The notes: generated by a model from the sequence alone, not told the origin. Numbered from the stretch's first letter, positions 1 through 5,656 are shown. The stretch: 7,611 nt of DNA from Candidatus Woesearchaeota archaeon (GCA_016219765.1 JACRKM010000091.1:1-7611); one strand, 5' to 3'. Made by a program: numbers and translations.

Positions 1-119
1 CCACGCCAGGCTCGTGATGTGTACTGTATTCCATGATGGCCGACATCCCCCGATGGGGCGTCCCCCCTGTCGGCGCTCTTGTAAAAGTTCCATCTCTCGC
101 AGAAAGGCGGTGGCGGTGA
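1..119 (-). mobile_element. Partial inverted copy (copy A) of the MITE-like repeat element
   Basis: Read on the minus strand, this stretch matches the middle of the two complete elements at 960-1191 and 4017-4247. It shares the CACCGCCACCGCC arm (107-119), the CCGACA...TGTCGG stem (40-45 with 68-73), the CCCC-GAT-GGGG inner hairpin (48-58) and the CACGAGCCTGGCGTGG arm (1-16). The window edge cuts off one end. At the other end similarity stops at 119, and the expected outer part with the GTTGGTGCGAAA terminus is missing. A 10-bp palindrome, GTGCCGGCAC (122-131), follows instead. The copy is therefore either truncated on this side or belongs to a subfamily with different ends. It lies 66 bp upstream of the first gene. 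Confidence 0.8.
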
Positions 120-185
120 TTGTGCCGGCACTTCAGAGGTTTTCAATAACGCCTGATAAGTACACGATGTGACTGGAAGACTCTT

Positions 186-464
186 ATGACTGAATATCGT
201 CGACGACCACACAGTGACGGAAGAGAGCTTACAGACTTTGTGCTGGGAGCTGTTGTTGGAGGAACACTTGATTACCTTTTTGATTCGCCTGGCAGAGATT
301 CAGTTCCAATAGTGCTTGCACAGGGACTGGTATTTGCAGTACCGTACGGTATTCTTTTTGCGAAAAAATACGATAAGGTCGAAGGCATCAAGTCTGGGCT
401 GAGTGCTTACTGCGGCGCTCTATACGGCGAAATGATAGTGCAGCTGTTTAATCTGTACAAATGA
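186..464 (+). CDS. Small membrane protein of unknown function (92 aa)
   Basis: I do not recognise this 92-residue protein. After a charged N-terminus (MTEYRRRPHSDGRELTD) there are about three hydrophobic stretches: residues 18-32 (glycine-rich, FVLGAVVGG), 40-59 (IVLAQGLVFAVPYGILFAK) and about 70-90 (GLSAYCGALYGEMIVQLF). This suggests a small integral membrane protein; the GxxxG-like spacing would suit helix packing. A purine stretch (GGAAGA, 175-180) before the ATG is a weak ribosome binding site, and an AT stretch at 155-161 could be a weak TATA box. The next gene begins 24 bp downstream on the same strand, so the two are probably co-transcribed. The pair sits between two oppositely oriented copies of the repeat element. 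Confidence 0.65.
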   Translation: MTEYRRRPHSDGRELTDFVLGAVVGGTLDYLFDSPGRDSVPIVLAQGLVFAVPYGILFAKKYDKVEGIKSGLSAYCGALYGEMIVQLFNLYK

Positions 465-488
465 CCATAAACTTTAGAGGTGATAACG

Positions 489-935
489 ATGGCAGGATTA
501 TTGTTCGGTGGACCGAGTGTGGAGCCTGCAGGCATCGACGTGCATAAAGATCTCGTAGATCGCCTGCGGCAGACACAGGCAGTAACTTACGTGAATGATG
601 GAAAAAGCATGCTGTGGGAGCTCTCGCGTGAAAGGCTTAAAATCGATGTGCCGGGATTCGCTAAGCGATACGACTTGATCATGTACGACACAGGATTATT
701 TTTTGGAGAAGCGCCACCGCAACGCAGGGTCGAACTATTTGGGAGCACTGTCGTCCCCTGGCTTGCATACGCAAAACTGCCTGTGCTTGTGCTGGCAGAA
801 GAGGAGCTGAAGGAAACTGTGCGAGAGATTGTCCTGCAGGCAGGTTTCAGGCAACTCGATCAACCGTATCAGATTCAGGTCGCCCTTGAAACAGTCGACG
901 AACTTCTGCAGAATCATGCGCGCGTCGTCGAGTAG
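489..935 (+). CDS. Hypothetical protein, alpha/beta type (148 aa)
   Basis: No family is recognised. An upstream in-frame GTG at 480 is possible, but the purine-rich GAGGTGA at 477-483 is a good Shine-Dalgarno site for the ATG at 489, so translation most likely starts MAGLLFGGPS. The protein seems soluble and mixed alpha/beta. A hydrophobic strand with acidic end (YDLIMYDTG, about residues 61-69) and a second strand (LPVLVLAEEE, about 97-106) are each followed by helix-like sequence. That resembles a Rossmann or flavodoxin-like fold, but no nucleotide-binding loop is visible. It lies 24 bp after the small membrane protein and is probably in the same transcript. A complete copy of the mobile element is inserted just after the stop codon. 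Confidence 0.7.
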   Translation: MAGLLFGGPSVEPAGIDVHKDLVDRLRQTQAVTYVNDGKSMLWELSRERLKIDVPGFAKRYDLIMYDTGLFFGEAPPQRRVELFGSTVVPWLAYAKLPVLVLAEEELKETVREIVLQAGFRQLDQPYQIQVALETVDELLQNHARVVE

Positions 936-948
936 ACGAATCGGGTTC

Positions 949-959
949 CGAAGAGAACG
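949..959. repeat. Left 11-bp target site duplication of element copy B
   Basis: CGAAGAGAACG is found here and again, exactly, at 1192-1202 on the other side of the element. The flanking bases differ (C before the left copy and T before the right), so the match is 11 bp and no longer. It begins 14 bp after the stop codon of the upstream gene. Confidence 0.85.
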
Positions 960-1191
960 GAGTTGGTGCGAAATTCCCTTGCTTCGCCGCCACGCTCACC
1001 GCCACCGCCTTTTCGCGAGAGATGGACAATTACTCGTTCACACCGACAAGGGGGTTGTCCCATCCGGGGAATGTCGGTCATCCATGAGTAAAGCCATATC
1101 ACGAGCCGGGCGTGGCGGTGAGCGAGCGACGCGTCGAGCGTTGCGGTGGCTGCGGCAAGATAAGTAATAGCAATTATTTTCGCACCAACCT
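960..1191 (+). mobile_element. MITE-like non-autonomous element, complete copy B (232 bp)
   Basis: The two ends are inverted repeats: GTTGGTGCGAAA at 962-973 and its reverse complement at 1178-1189. The element is bracketed by an exact 11-bp direct repeat, so it looks like a transposed unit. No credible protein is encoded. Internally, CTCACCGCCACCGCC (995-1009) can pair with GGCGTGGCGGTGAG (1109-1122) with one bulged base. A CCGACA/TGTCGG stem (1043-1048 with 1072-1077) lies inside, and a CGACGCGTCG palindrome lies near 1127-1136, so the element could fold as one long imperfect hairpin. The right ~90 bp is nearly identical to copy C. It sits in the gap between two convergent genes. The mobilising transposase is not in this window. 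An 11-bp duplication would fit some IS4-type elements, but that is only a guess. Confidence 0.85.
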
Positions 1192-1202
1192 CGAAGAGAA
1201 CG
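1192..1202. repeat. Right 11-bp target site duplication of element copy B
   Basis: Exact second copy of CGAAGAGAACG (see 949-959), directly after the right terminal inverted repeat. Confidence 0.85.
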
Positions 1203-1225
1203 ATAATACTGATAATACGATAAGC

Positions 1226-1714
1226 TTATACGCTAAGTTTGTACGATAAGCGCCTTTGTGACAATTCTTCAGCAAAATCAGCATCTAACCTGACGCGGTG
1301 GGCTGTTTCATCGTAGCGGCCGATAGGTCTTGCTTTGCAACCTCTTTTCCAAATCAAGATGTTCGATGGAAAAGAATACGCCTCACGAATGTAATCCTCA
1401 AGTGGCAGAGGTCTGGCTTTTGAATAGTTGGGATCGAAAACAAGGCCGTCCCAGGTGAAAGCGACGTGGTGAAAGTGGAAGAAAGCGCCGCTCTCATGCA
1501 CCAAACAATCAATGGAATTCACGACCATCACAAACCCGTCAGCTCCAGCACCTTTCAGCTCATCGAGCAGGCCTACAGCTCGCTGTTGGCAGCCATTGAA
1601 GAAGCATTTTCCAGCTGCACGCCTGCGTTCAACGATGCCGTTATACTTTCGCAATATATCTGCAGCCAGCACGCCGGTGTAAGATTCTTTAGCAGGTTCT
1701 CTTGCGGGTTTCAT
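1226..1714 (-). CDS. Small protein with a Cys-His-Asp pattern, possible papain/transglutaminase-like fold (162 aa)
   Basis: No named family is recognised. The residue order is suggestive: Cys37/Cys42 open a helix-like stretch (CQQRAVGLLDELKGAG), His83 begins a strand (HVAFTWDGLVFD), and Asp94 follows in VFDPNY. A Cys on a helix, then His and Asp on adjacent strands, is the layout of transglutaminase-like and papain-like cysteine hydrolases. H80, H82 and H83 are all available. There is no signal peptide or membrane segment, so it should be cytoplasmic. Start choice: a TATA-like ATTTAAATA (1736-1744) is centred 26 nt upstream of the ATG, which gives a leaderless transcript and supports this start. 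The gene converges on the mobile element at 960-1191, and its stop lies inside the palindrome ATAAGCTTAT (1220-1229). The gene call is fairly secure; the catalytic role is inference. Confidence 0.75.
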   Translation of the reverse strand: MKPAREPAKESYTGVLAADILRKYNGIVERRRAAGKCFFNGCQQRAVGLLDELKGAGADGFVMVVNSIDCLVHESGAFFHFHHVAFTWDGLVFDPNYSKARPLPLEDYIREAYSFPSNILIWKRGCKARPIGRYDETAHRVRLDADFAEELSQRRLSYKLSV

Positions 1715-1734
1715 GAACTCGCCCTATTTTAGGC

Positions 1735-1745
1735 TATTTAAATAT
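1735..1745 (-). promoter_or_regulatory. TATA-like box for the Cys-His-Asp protein gene
   Basis: On the minus strand this reads ATATTTAAATA and is centred about 26 nt before the ATG at 1714, the usual archaeal TATA-to-start-site distance. Transcription would begin at or next to the start codon, which explains the absence of a Shine-Dalgarno sequence. Confidence 0.65.
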
Positions 1746-1825
1746 CTTATTGATAAAATTATTACGACTGGAATATCGTGTTGATGATTGTGTTGATGGG
1801 GAGCGTGGCGTTTAACGTGGAAATC

Positions 1826-1854
1826 GGTGCTGTTGCACCATAAAATTATTATAA
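1826..1854 (+). promoter_or_regulatory. Inverted repeat and TATA-like box before the methyltransferase
   Basis: A perfect inverted repeat GGTGC-TGTT-GCACC (1826-1839) is directly followed by an AT-rich TATA-like stretch TTATTATAA (1846-1854). The box lies about 28 nt before the ATG at 1878, so the transcript is probably leaderless. The inverted repeat sits where the BRE/TFB contact would be and may be an operator; this is inference from position only. Confidence 0.55.
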
Positions 1855-1877
1855 CTATTCGTCCAAACAATAGCACC

Positions 1878-2496
1878 ATGCGTGGAAAGGATGTAAAACG
1901 ACTGTATGCCATTGGTAATGCGCGATGGTACGACCTATTCAAGCGCCTGTGGAACTGGATTATCGTCTCACGGGCAGAGAAGGAATTGCATGTTTTTCTT
2001 GCAAAAAACGTCGACAAGAACAAAACCGTCCTTGAGCTTGGGTGCGGGACCGCCGCCAATCTTGAAACGATGCAATCACTGGGCCTTCACTTCAAGGAGT
2101 ATCGCGGGCTTGACTTCTCGAAAGACATGCTTAGCGTAGCAAAGAGCAAATTCAGGAGAGTTCGGCATGTGCAATTTGAACAAAGAGACATAACTTCACT
2201 GGACGGCATTCATAAAAAATATGACATCATCATCTGCACCTGGGGTCCTATCGCATCTCAAATCGCCGGCGTCATTTGTAAATAGCGCACAAAAATTTCT
2301 CGAACCACGTGGAAAGTTCTTCCTTATATTCTTCACACGTCCAAAATGGTACGTGCGCTGGTGGCTATACTCTGCTTCGATTCTGTTTTTCAAGGCGCAT
2401 TATCTTAATGATGAAGAAATAAGAAAATTCAAAAACGTCAAAAGACTACAACATTTTTCTGCTAATCTGGCCACAACCGTTGAAATCTCAAAATAA
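1878..2496 (+). pseudogene. Class I SAM-dependent methyltransferase, frameshifted
   Basis: Transfers a methyl group from S-adenosylmethionine to an unknown substrate. From the ATG at 1878, the motif I loop VLELGCGT is at residues 51-58, the acidic end of strand 2 (GLDFS) has Asp79, and YDIIICTW (115-122) is the motif IV strand. The frame then ends early at 2285 with unrelated residues. Removing one G from the GGGG run at 2242-2245 restores CTWVLSHLK and runs on through KFLEPRGKFFLIFF to the stop at 2496, giving a normal-length protein of 205 aa. The second half includes the usual late strand and an aromatic, basic C-terminal part. The break is either a real +1 mutation or a homopolymer sequencing error. 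Start choice: the TATA-like box at 1846-1854 fits ATG 1878 as a leaderless start, while an earlier GTG at 1827 falls inside the promoter's inverted repeat. The family call is secure; the target is unknown. Confidence 0.85.
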
Positions 2497-2530
2497 ATCT
2501 TGAAAAATCTTGAAACAATGCGCGCATTTG
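2497..2530. terminator. Short convergent intergenic region with palindrome and T-rich repeats
   Basis: These 34 bp separate the stops of two converging genes. They hold the perfect 12-bp palindrome AATGCGCGCATT (2517-2528). Beside it is a tandem pair of AAATCTTGAA (2495-2504 and 2505-2514), which on the minus strand reads as T-rich TTCAAGATTT repeats after the palindrome. This could terminate guaB transcription. Function is inferred from position and composition. Confidence 0.4.
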
Positions 2531-3958
2531 CTACTCAGACAATTTTGTTCCTCTTGACTTGCTCTCTTCCCAGCTTGCGCCAGTGATCTGGATGAACTCA
2601 GCATTATTTCGCATCTCATCGATGCTCCGCGCGCCGCAGTAACTAATACCGCTCTGCAGGCCTTTGACAAGGCCCTTGATCACTTCCTCAACAGAGCCTT
2701 TATAGTCTACGAGCGTCGAGACGCCCTCCACAAACACGTCAAGCTTTTCCTTGACTTTCTTTCCTTCCGCATTCTCTTTGCGCTCATGATTACTGTCGTA
2801 ACTAGCGCTTCCCATGTATCGTTTGTAGCGCCTGCCGTCTTTTGTTATGATATAGCCGGGAGCTTCATCGGTTCCTGCAAAGATGCGTCCTGAGAACGCA
2901 GTACTTGCACCAGCGGCGAGCGCTTTCGTTATGTCGCCAGGATATGTCATACCACCGTCTGCGCACACAGGAACACCATGCTCTTTTGCAATAGCGTATA
3001 CATCCATGATCGCAGTAAGCTGCGGAATCCCGCTTCCTGAGATGAGCCTTGTGGTGCACACCGGCGAAGGGCCGATGCCAACCTTGAGGCCATCGGCGCC
3101 CGCTTCGATCAGATCCTTTGCAGCTGCCCCTGTCGCGATGTTGCCTGCCATGACGTCGATCCTGAATGACGACTTTAGCTCCCGTAACCGCTGGATCACA
3201 AGATCCGAATGTGCATGCGCGATATCGAGCACGATTACGTCTGCGCCTGCATCGATGAGTGCGCGTGCGCGCTCGATCGTGTCCTTGACTCCGACTGCCG
3301 CGCCAACACGCAATTTTCCTTTCTCATCACGGCACGCGTTTGGCCAGAACTCAAGTTTCTTGATGTCCTGCGTCGTGATAAGTCCTTTGACTTTTCCGTC
3401 CTGCATCAATGGAAGCTTTTCGATACGGTACTTATGCAAAATGGCCTTGGCGTCTTCAAGAGGGATTCCAAAGGGCGCGGTCACGAGGCGCTCTTGCGGA
3501 GTCATTACTTCTGCAATCCTTTTCGTGAAATCATTTTCGAAAAGATAATCGCGAGAAGTGAATATTCCAACAAGTTCCTCTCCAGCCTTAACAAGCAAAC
3601 TTGTCACGTTCTCCCTGTTCATCAACACCGTCCCTTCGCCGATTGTTACCTGCGGCGGAACTGAGACAGGATTTTCAATGACATAACTTGTGCTCTTCTT
3701 GACTTGCCGCACTTCCTCCACTTGCTCTTCGATAGTGCAGAACTGATGGATAACCCCAAGTCCACCTTGACGAGCCATCGCGATCGCCATTTTACTCTCT
3801 GTTACGGTTGCCATGTTGGCACTGACAAAAGGGATGTTCAGAGAAATATTTCTTGTAAACTTCGTTTTTACGTCAGCTTCTGTACGAGAACTTAGCGGTG
3901 TACGTTTTGGAACAAGAAGAACATCGTTGAATGTAAGCCCCAATCTGATCTGGTTCAT
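2531..3958 (-). CDS. guaB: IMP dehydrogenase / GMP reductase family enzyme with two CBS domains (475 aa)
   Basis: IMP dehydrogenase oxidises IMP to XMP with NAD+ in GTP synthesis; the related GMP reductase runs GMP to IMP. The barrel begins with LTFNDVLLVPKRT (residues 8-20) and continues in PFVSANMATVTE. Two CBS domains occupy about 95-145 and 152-203, and the barrel resumes at LRVGAAVGV (216-224). Visible active-site elements are Asp245 (LDIAHAHS), AGN (271-273), the catalytic loop GIGPSPVCTTR with Cys301, and Asp334 in DGG. Length is normal for the family. One point is odd: the flap (about 378-412) lacks the Arg-Tyr dyad of true IMP dehydrogenases, and the following VEGVSTLVDYKG looks closer to the CBS-containing GuaB1/GMP reductase group. 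A TATA box 34-41 nt upstream (3991-3999) supports this start with a short leader. The enzyme would be cytoplasmic. Family certain; reaction direction open. Confidence 0.95.
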   Translation of the reverse strand: MNQIRLGLTFNDVLLVPKRTPLSSRTEADVKTKFTRNISLNIPFVSANMATVTESKMAIAMARQGGLGVIHQFCTIEEQVEEVRQVKKSTSYVIENPVSVPPQVTIGEGTVLMNRENVTSLLVKAGEELVGIFTSRDYLFENDFTKRIAEVMTPQERLVTAPFGIPLEDAKAILHKYRIEKLPLMQDGKVKGLITTQDIKKLEFWPNACRDEKGKLRVGAAVGVKDTIERARALIDAGADVIVLDIAHAHSDLVIQRLRELKSSFRIDVMAGNIATGAAAKDLIEAGADGLKVGIGPSPVCTTRLISGSGIPQLTAIMDVYAIAKEHGVPVCADGGMTYPGDITKALAAGASTAFSGRIFAGTDEAPGYIITKDGRRYKRYMGSASYDSNHERKENAEGKKVKEKLDVFVEGVSTLVDYKGSVEEVIKGLVKGLQSGISYCGARSIDEMRNNAEFIQITGASWEESKSRGTKLSE

Positions 3959-3990
3959 GTGCTGACCATTAATTGCAGAGTTCTTATGAT

Positions 3991-4005
3991 GTTTATATAG
4001 GTTTT
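3991..4005 (-). promoter_or_regulatory. guaB promoter (BRE-like stretch and TATA box)
   Basis: On the minus strand, CAAAAC (4000-4005) is followed by TATATAAAC (3991-3999), a near-ideal archaeal TATA box. The expected start of transcription is near 3969, giving a leader of about 10 nt before the ATG at 3958. The target duplication of element copy C begins at the very next base (4006), so the insertion abuts the upstream edge of this promoter. Confidence 0.75.
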
Positions 4006-4016
4006 GTATTCGCCGG
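4006..4016. repeat. Left 11-bp target site duplication of element copy C
   Basis: GTATTCGCCGG is repeated exactly at 4248-4258. Because the element end is G-rich, the duplication could also be read as 9 bp (GTATTCGCC) with a longer GGGG terminus. The maximal match is 11 bp, the same as for copy B. Confidence 0.85.
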
Positions 4017-4247
4017 GGTTGGTGCGAAATTCCCTTGCTTCGCTGCCATGCTCACCGCCACCGCCTTTCTGCGAGAGATAGAAAGAAACACATATGTACC
4101 GACAAGGGGGATGCCCCATCGGGGAATGTCGGTCCTCTATGAGTACAGCCATATCACGAGCCTGGCGTGGCGGTGGGCGAGCGACGCGTCGAGCGTTGCG
4201 GTGGCGGCGGCAAGATAAGTAATAGTAATTATTTTCGCACCAACCCC
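4017..4247 (+). mobile_element. MITE-like non-autonomous element, complete copy C (231 bp)
   Basis: Terminal inverted repeats are GTTGGTGCGAAA at 4018-4029 and its reverse complement at 4233-4244; counting the G-run the match is 15 bp. Direct repeats of 11 bp flank it. Inside, CTCACCGCCACCGCC (4051-4065) can pair with the GGCGTGGCGGTGGG arm (4164-4177), CCGACA (4099-4104) pairs with TGTCGG (4127-4132), and CCCC-ATC-GGGG (4114-4124) forms an inner hairpin. Orientation is the same as copy B and opposite to copy A. The linker at about 4078-4098 differs completely from the other copies. The AT-rich right end (about 4217-4235) could in principle act as a promoter into the element on the minus strand, towards guaB; this is speculative. 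No protein is encoded. Confidence 0.87.
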
Positions 4248-4258
4248 GTATTCGCCGG
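4248..4258. repeat. Right 11-bp target site duplication of element copy C
   Basis: Exact second copy of GTATTCGCCGG (see 4006-4016), directly following the element. Confidence 0.85.
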
Positions 4259-4446
4259 CCTGTCCTGAATCTCACTTACGCTCTGTCGTCGCACAGCTCG
4301 CTGTGGAGATACAGGCAATATACAGGCGGTGTAATCAAAGGATTTGGGTTTTGTCAAGGTTTTTCTGCCGGTCTGAAAAAGAGGCGCGATGCAAGCAGTC
4401 GGTCCGTGCACGAGACCTCACGGACTGCATGGATTCCTTTCACGCA
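4259..4446 (-). terminator. Region downstream of ribA with a terminator-like hairpin; no gene seen
   Basis: No credible gene lies between the element and the ribA stop. A stem GTCCGTG / CACGGAC (4402-4408 with 4419-4425), extended by GCA/TGC across a small bulge, forms a hairpin at 4395-4428. On the minus strand it is followed about 12 nt later by CTCTTTTTC (4376-4384), so it may terminate ribA transcription. A smaller hairpin, CACAG-CTCG-CTGTG, lies at 4292-4305 and has no assigned role. Confidence 0.45.
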
Positions 4447-5031
4447 TCACCGATGATGCCCTAACTTCTCCTGCTTGGTGCGCAAGTATCCTGCGTTGAT
4501 CCTGTTCGGCTTGACCTTCACCGGCACACTGCCGCTGATGACGATGCCACCCTGCCGCAACCCCTCGATCTTCCTCGGATTGTTCGTCAGCAGTCTGATA
4601 GAGGATACACCAAGATCTTTGAGGATCTCAGTCGCAATCACGTATTCACGATCATCTTCGCTGAAGCCGAGCTTGAGGTTTGCTTCGACTGTGTCCATCC
4701 CCTTATCCTGTAGTGCATATGCCTTGATTTTGTTAAGAAGTCCGATGCCCCTGCCCTCCTGCTGAAGGTACACAAGAACGCCGCCCTCTTGTGCGATAAT
4801 CTGCAACGCTTTCTGCAATTGCTCTCCGCAATCGCACCGTAGCGAACCCAGAGTGTCGCCGGTCAGGCATTGGGAGTGGACGCGGACGAGCACATCGGAT
4901 TTACCTTTGATGCGCCCTTTTACCAACACAAGATGCTCCCGCGCGGCATCATCACGGTATGCTACAGCTTCGAACTCACCACACTTTGTTGGAAGTATTG
5001 TAAGGGCACTTTTATTCGTGATTTTTTTCAT
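4447..5031 (-). CDS. ribA: GTP cyclohydrolase II (194 aa)
   Basis: Converts GTP to 2,5-diamino-6-ribosylamino-pyrimidinone phosphate, formate and pyrophosphate, the first step of riboflavin synthesis; a cytoplasmic zinc enzyme. The zinc-binding HSQCLTGDTLGSLRCDCG shows Cys55, Cys66 and Cys68. QQEGRGIGLLNK contains Arg94, and Tyr105 (KAYALQD), Asp126 and Arg128 (FSEDDREY) fall where the active-site Tyr, Asp and Arg lie in the Escherichia coli enzyme. The C-terminal LLTNNPRKIEGL is the usual purine-recognition stretch. Length matches a single-domain RibA; no RibB domain is fused. A TATA-like ATTTTAATA (5054-5062) centred about 27 nt upstream supports this ATG as a leaderless start. Many archaea use the unrelated GTP cyclohydrolase III here, so this bacterial-type enzyme in an archaeal setting suggests gene transfer. 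No other riboflavin gene is visible nearby. Confidence 0.97.
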   Translation of the reverse strand: MKKITNKSALTILPTKCGEFEAVAYRDDAAREHLVLVKGRIKGKSDVLVRVHSQCLTGDTLGSLRCDCGEQLQKALQIIAQEGGVLVYLQQEGRGIGLLNKIKAYALQDKGMDTVEANLKLGFSEDDREYVIATEILKDLGVSSIRLLTNNPRKIEGLRQGGIVISGSVPVKVKPNRINAGYLRTKQEKLGHHR

Positions 5032-5053
5032 GTAATGAACTCGAGTTAGGTCG

Positions 5054-5062
5054 TATTAAAAT
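5054..5062 (-). promoter_or_regulatory. TATA-like box for ribA
   Basis: Reads ATTTTAATA on the minus strand and is centred about 27 nt before the ribA ATG, with no Shine-Dalgarno sequence between. This is consistent with a leaderless transcript. No RFN-type (FMN) riboswitch could fit in this space. Confidence 0.6.
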
Positions 5063-5158
5063 CTTTCTTGAGATCGGCTTAGTAGAAAAGTTATAAAATT
5101 ACAATAATTGCGGGTATAATTCAGATTCGGGCTAAAAGATAGAAACCAAAAGATTTAC

Positions 5159-5635
5159 TTAATTGGCACCGGGACTTTTATCAAAATTATAAGCTTCTCT
5201 TGGAGATTTGAATGTACCGTCCCCATTACCATCCATAACCATCAATCCCCAATCATAATATATTCCGTCTTTACCTGTAACTCCGGGTTTCATAACTAAA
5301 TAACTTATGTCTGGATTGCTATCACCATTCAAATCTTTTGCTTGTAAATCATTTGGTGGCATTCCCACTGTCGCAATTTTTTTGGATTCAGAAAATCTTC
5401 CATCACTATACCCTAACGCAAGAAATAAGTCCCAATCATAATAATCATTATCTTTATCTTGATTTTCTTCAGTCATAGTTGCGTAAAGTAAATCTTGAAT
5501 GCCATCTTTATTTACATCAGCGTAAACAACCCGTCTATCATTTGGAGCTGCATCATCTCTTTGTTTGCATCCAAAAAGTCCTAGACTCCCTGTAACTACA
5601 AGTCCTCCAGCAGTTATTCTTTGATATAATCTCAC
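5159..5635 (-). CDS. Predicted lipoprotein with FG-GAP/VCBS-like calcium-binding repeats (158 aa)
   Basis: The chosen start is the GTG at 5635, not the in-frame ATG at 5656. A TATA-like CTTATAAAG (5657-5665) touches the ATG but lies about 26 nt before the GTG, and the GTG start gives a clean signal peptide: MRLYQR, then a hydrophobic core, then a lipobox-like LFGC with Cys23. Mature sequence after the Cys would be lipid-anchored outside the cell membrane. Three Asp-rich loops resemble the calcium-binding turns of FG-GAP/VCBS repeats: DVNKDGIQD (residues 40-48), DLNGDSNPD (101-109) and DGNGDGTF (135-142). Two YYDW segments suggest a repeated unit. By eye the gene is roughly 35% GC against nearly 50% in ribA, a possible sign of recent acquisition. 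It is short for a beta-propeller (about two blades), so it may be truncated or oligomeric. Partner unknown. Confidence 0.75.
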   Translation of the reverse strand: MRLYQRITAGGLVVTGSLGLFGCKQRDDAAPNDRRVVYADVNKDGIQDLLYATMTEENQDKDNDYYDWDLFLALGYSDGRFSESKKIATVGMPPNDLQAKDLNGDSNPDISYLVMKPGVTGKDGIYYDWGLMVMDGNGDGTFKSPREAYNFDKSPGAN

Positions 5636-5656
5636 ACAATCATATATTAAAAACAT

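Noticed and set aside
829..1167. Open frames running through element copies B and C in matching phase (for example a shared KGGGGE...EAREFRTN stretch on the minus strand)
   Set aside because: The matching residues only reflect the near-identical DNA arms; the variable linker breaks the frame relation in copy A, and no start signals or protein-like composition are seen.
1827..1877. Extended N-terminus of the methyltransferase starting at GTG 1827
   Set aside because: It would place the start inside the inverted repeat and upstream of the TATA-like box; the added residues do not resemble a methyltransferase N-terminus.
2883..3548. 221-codon open frame on the plus strand opposite guaB
   Set aside because: It is the antisense shadow of a strongly conserved enzyme gene; the composition (Ser/Ala/Pro/Arg rich) is typical of such shadows.
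4099..4132. CCGACA...TGTCGG hairpin considered as a CRISPR repeat or a tRNA arm
   Set aside because: There is no regular spacing or array of short repeats, and no tRNA-like cloverleaf, T-loop or acceptor stem around it.
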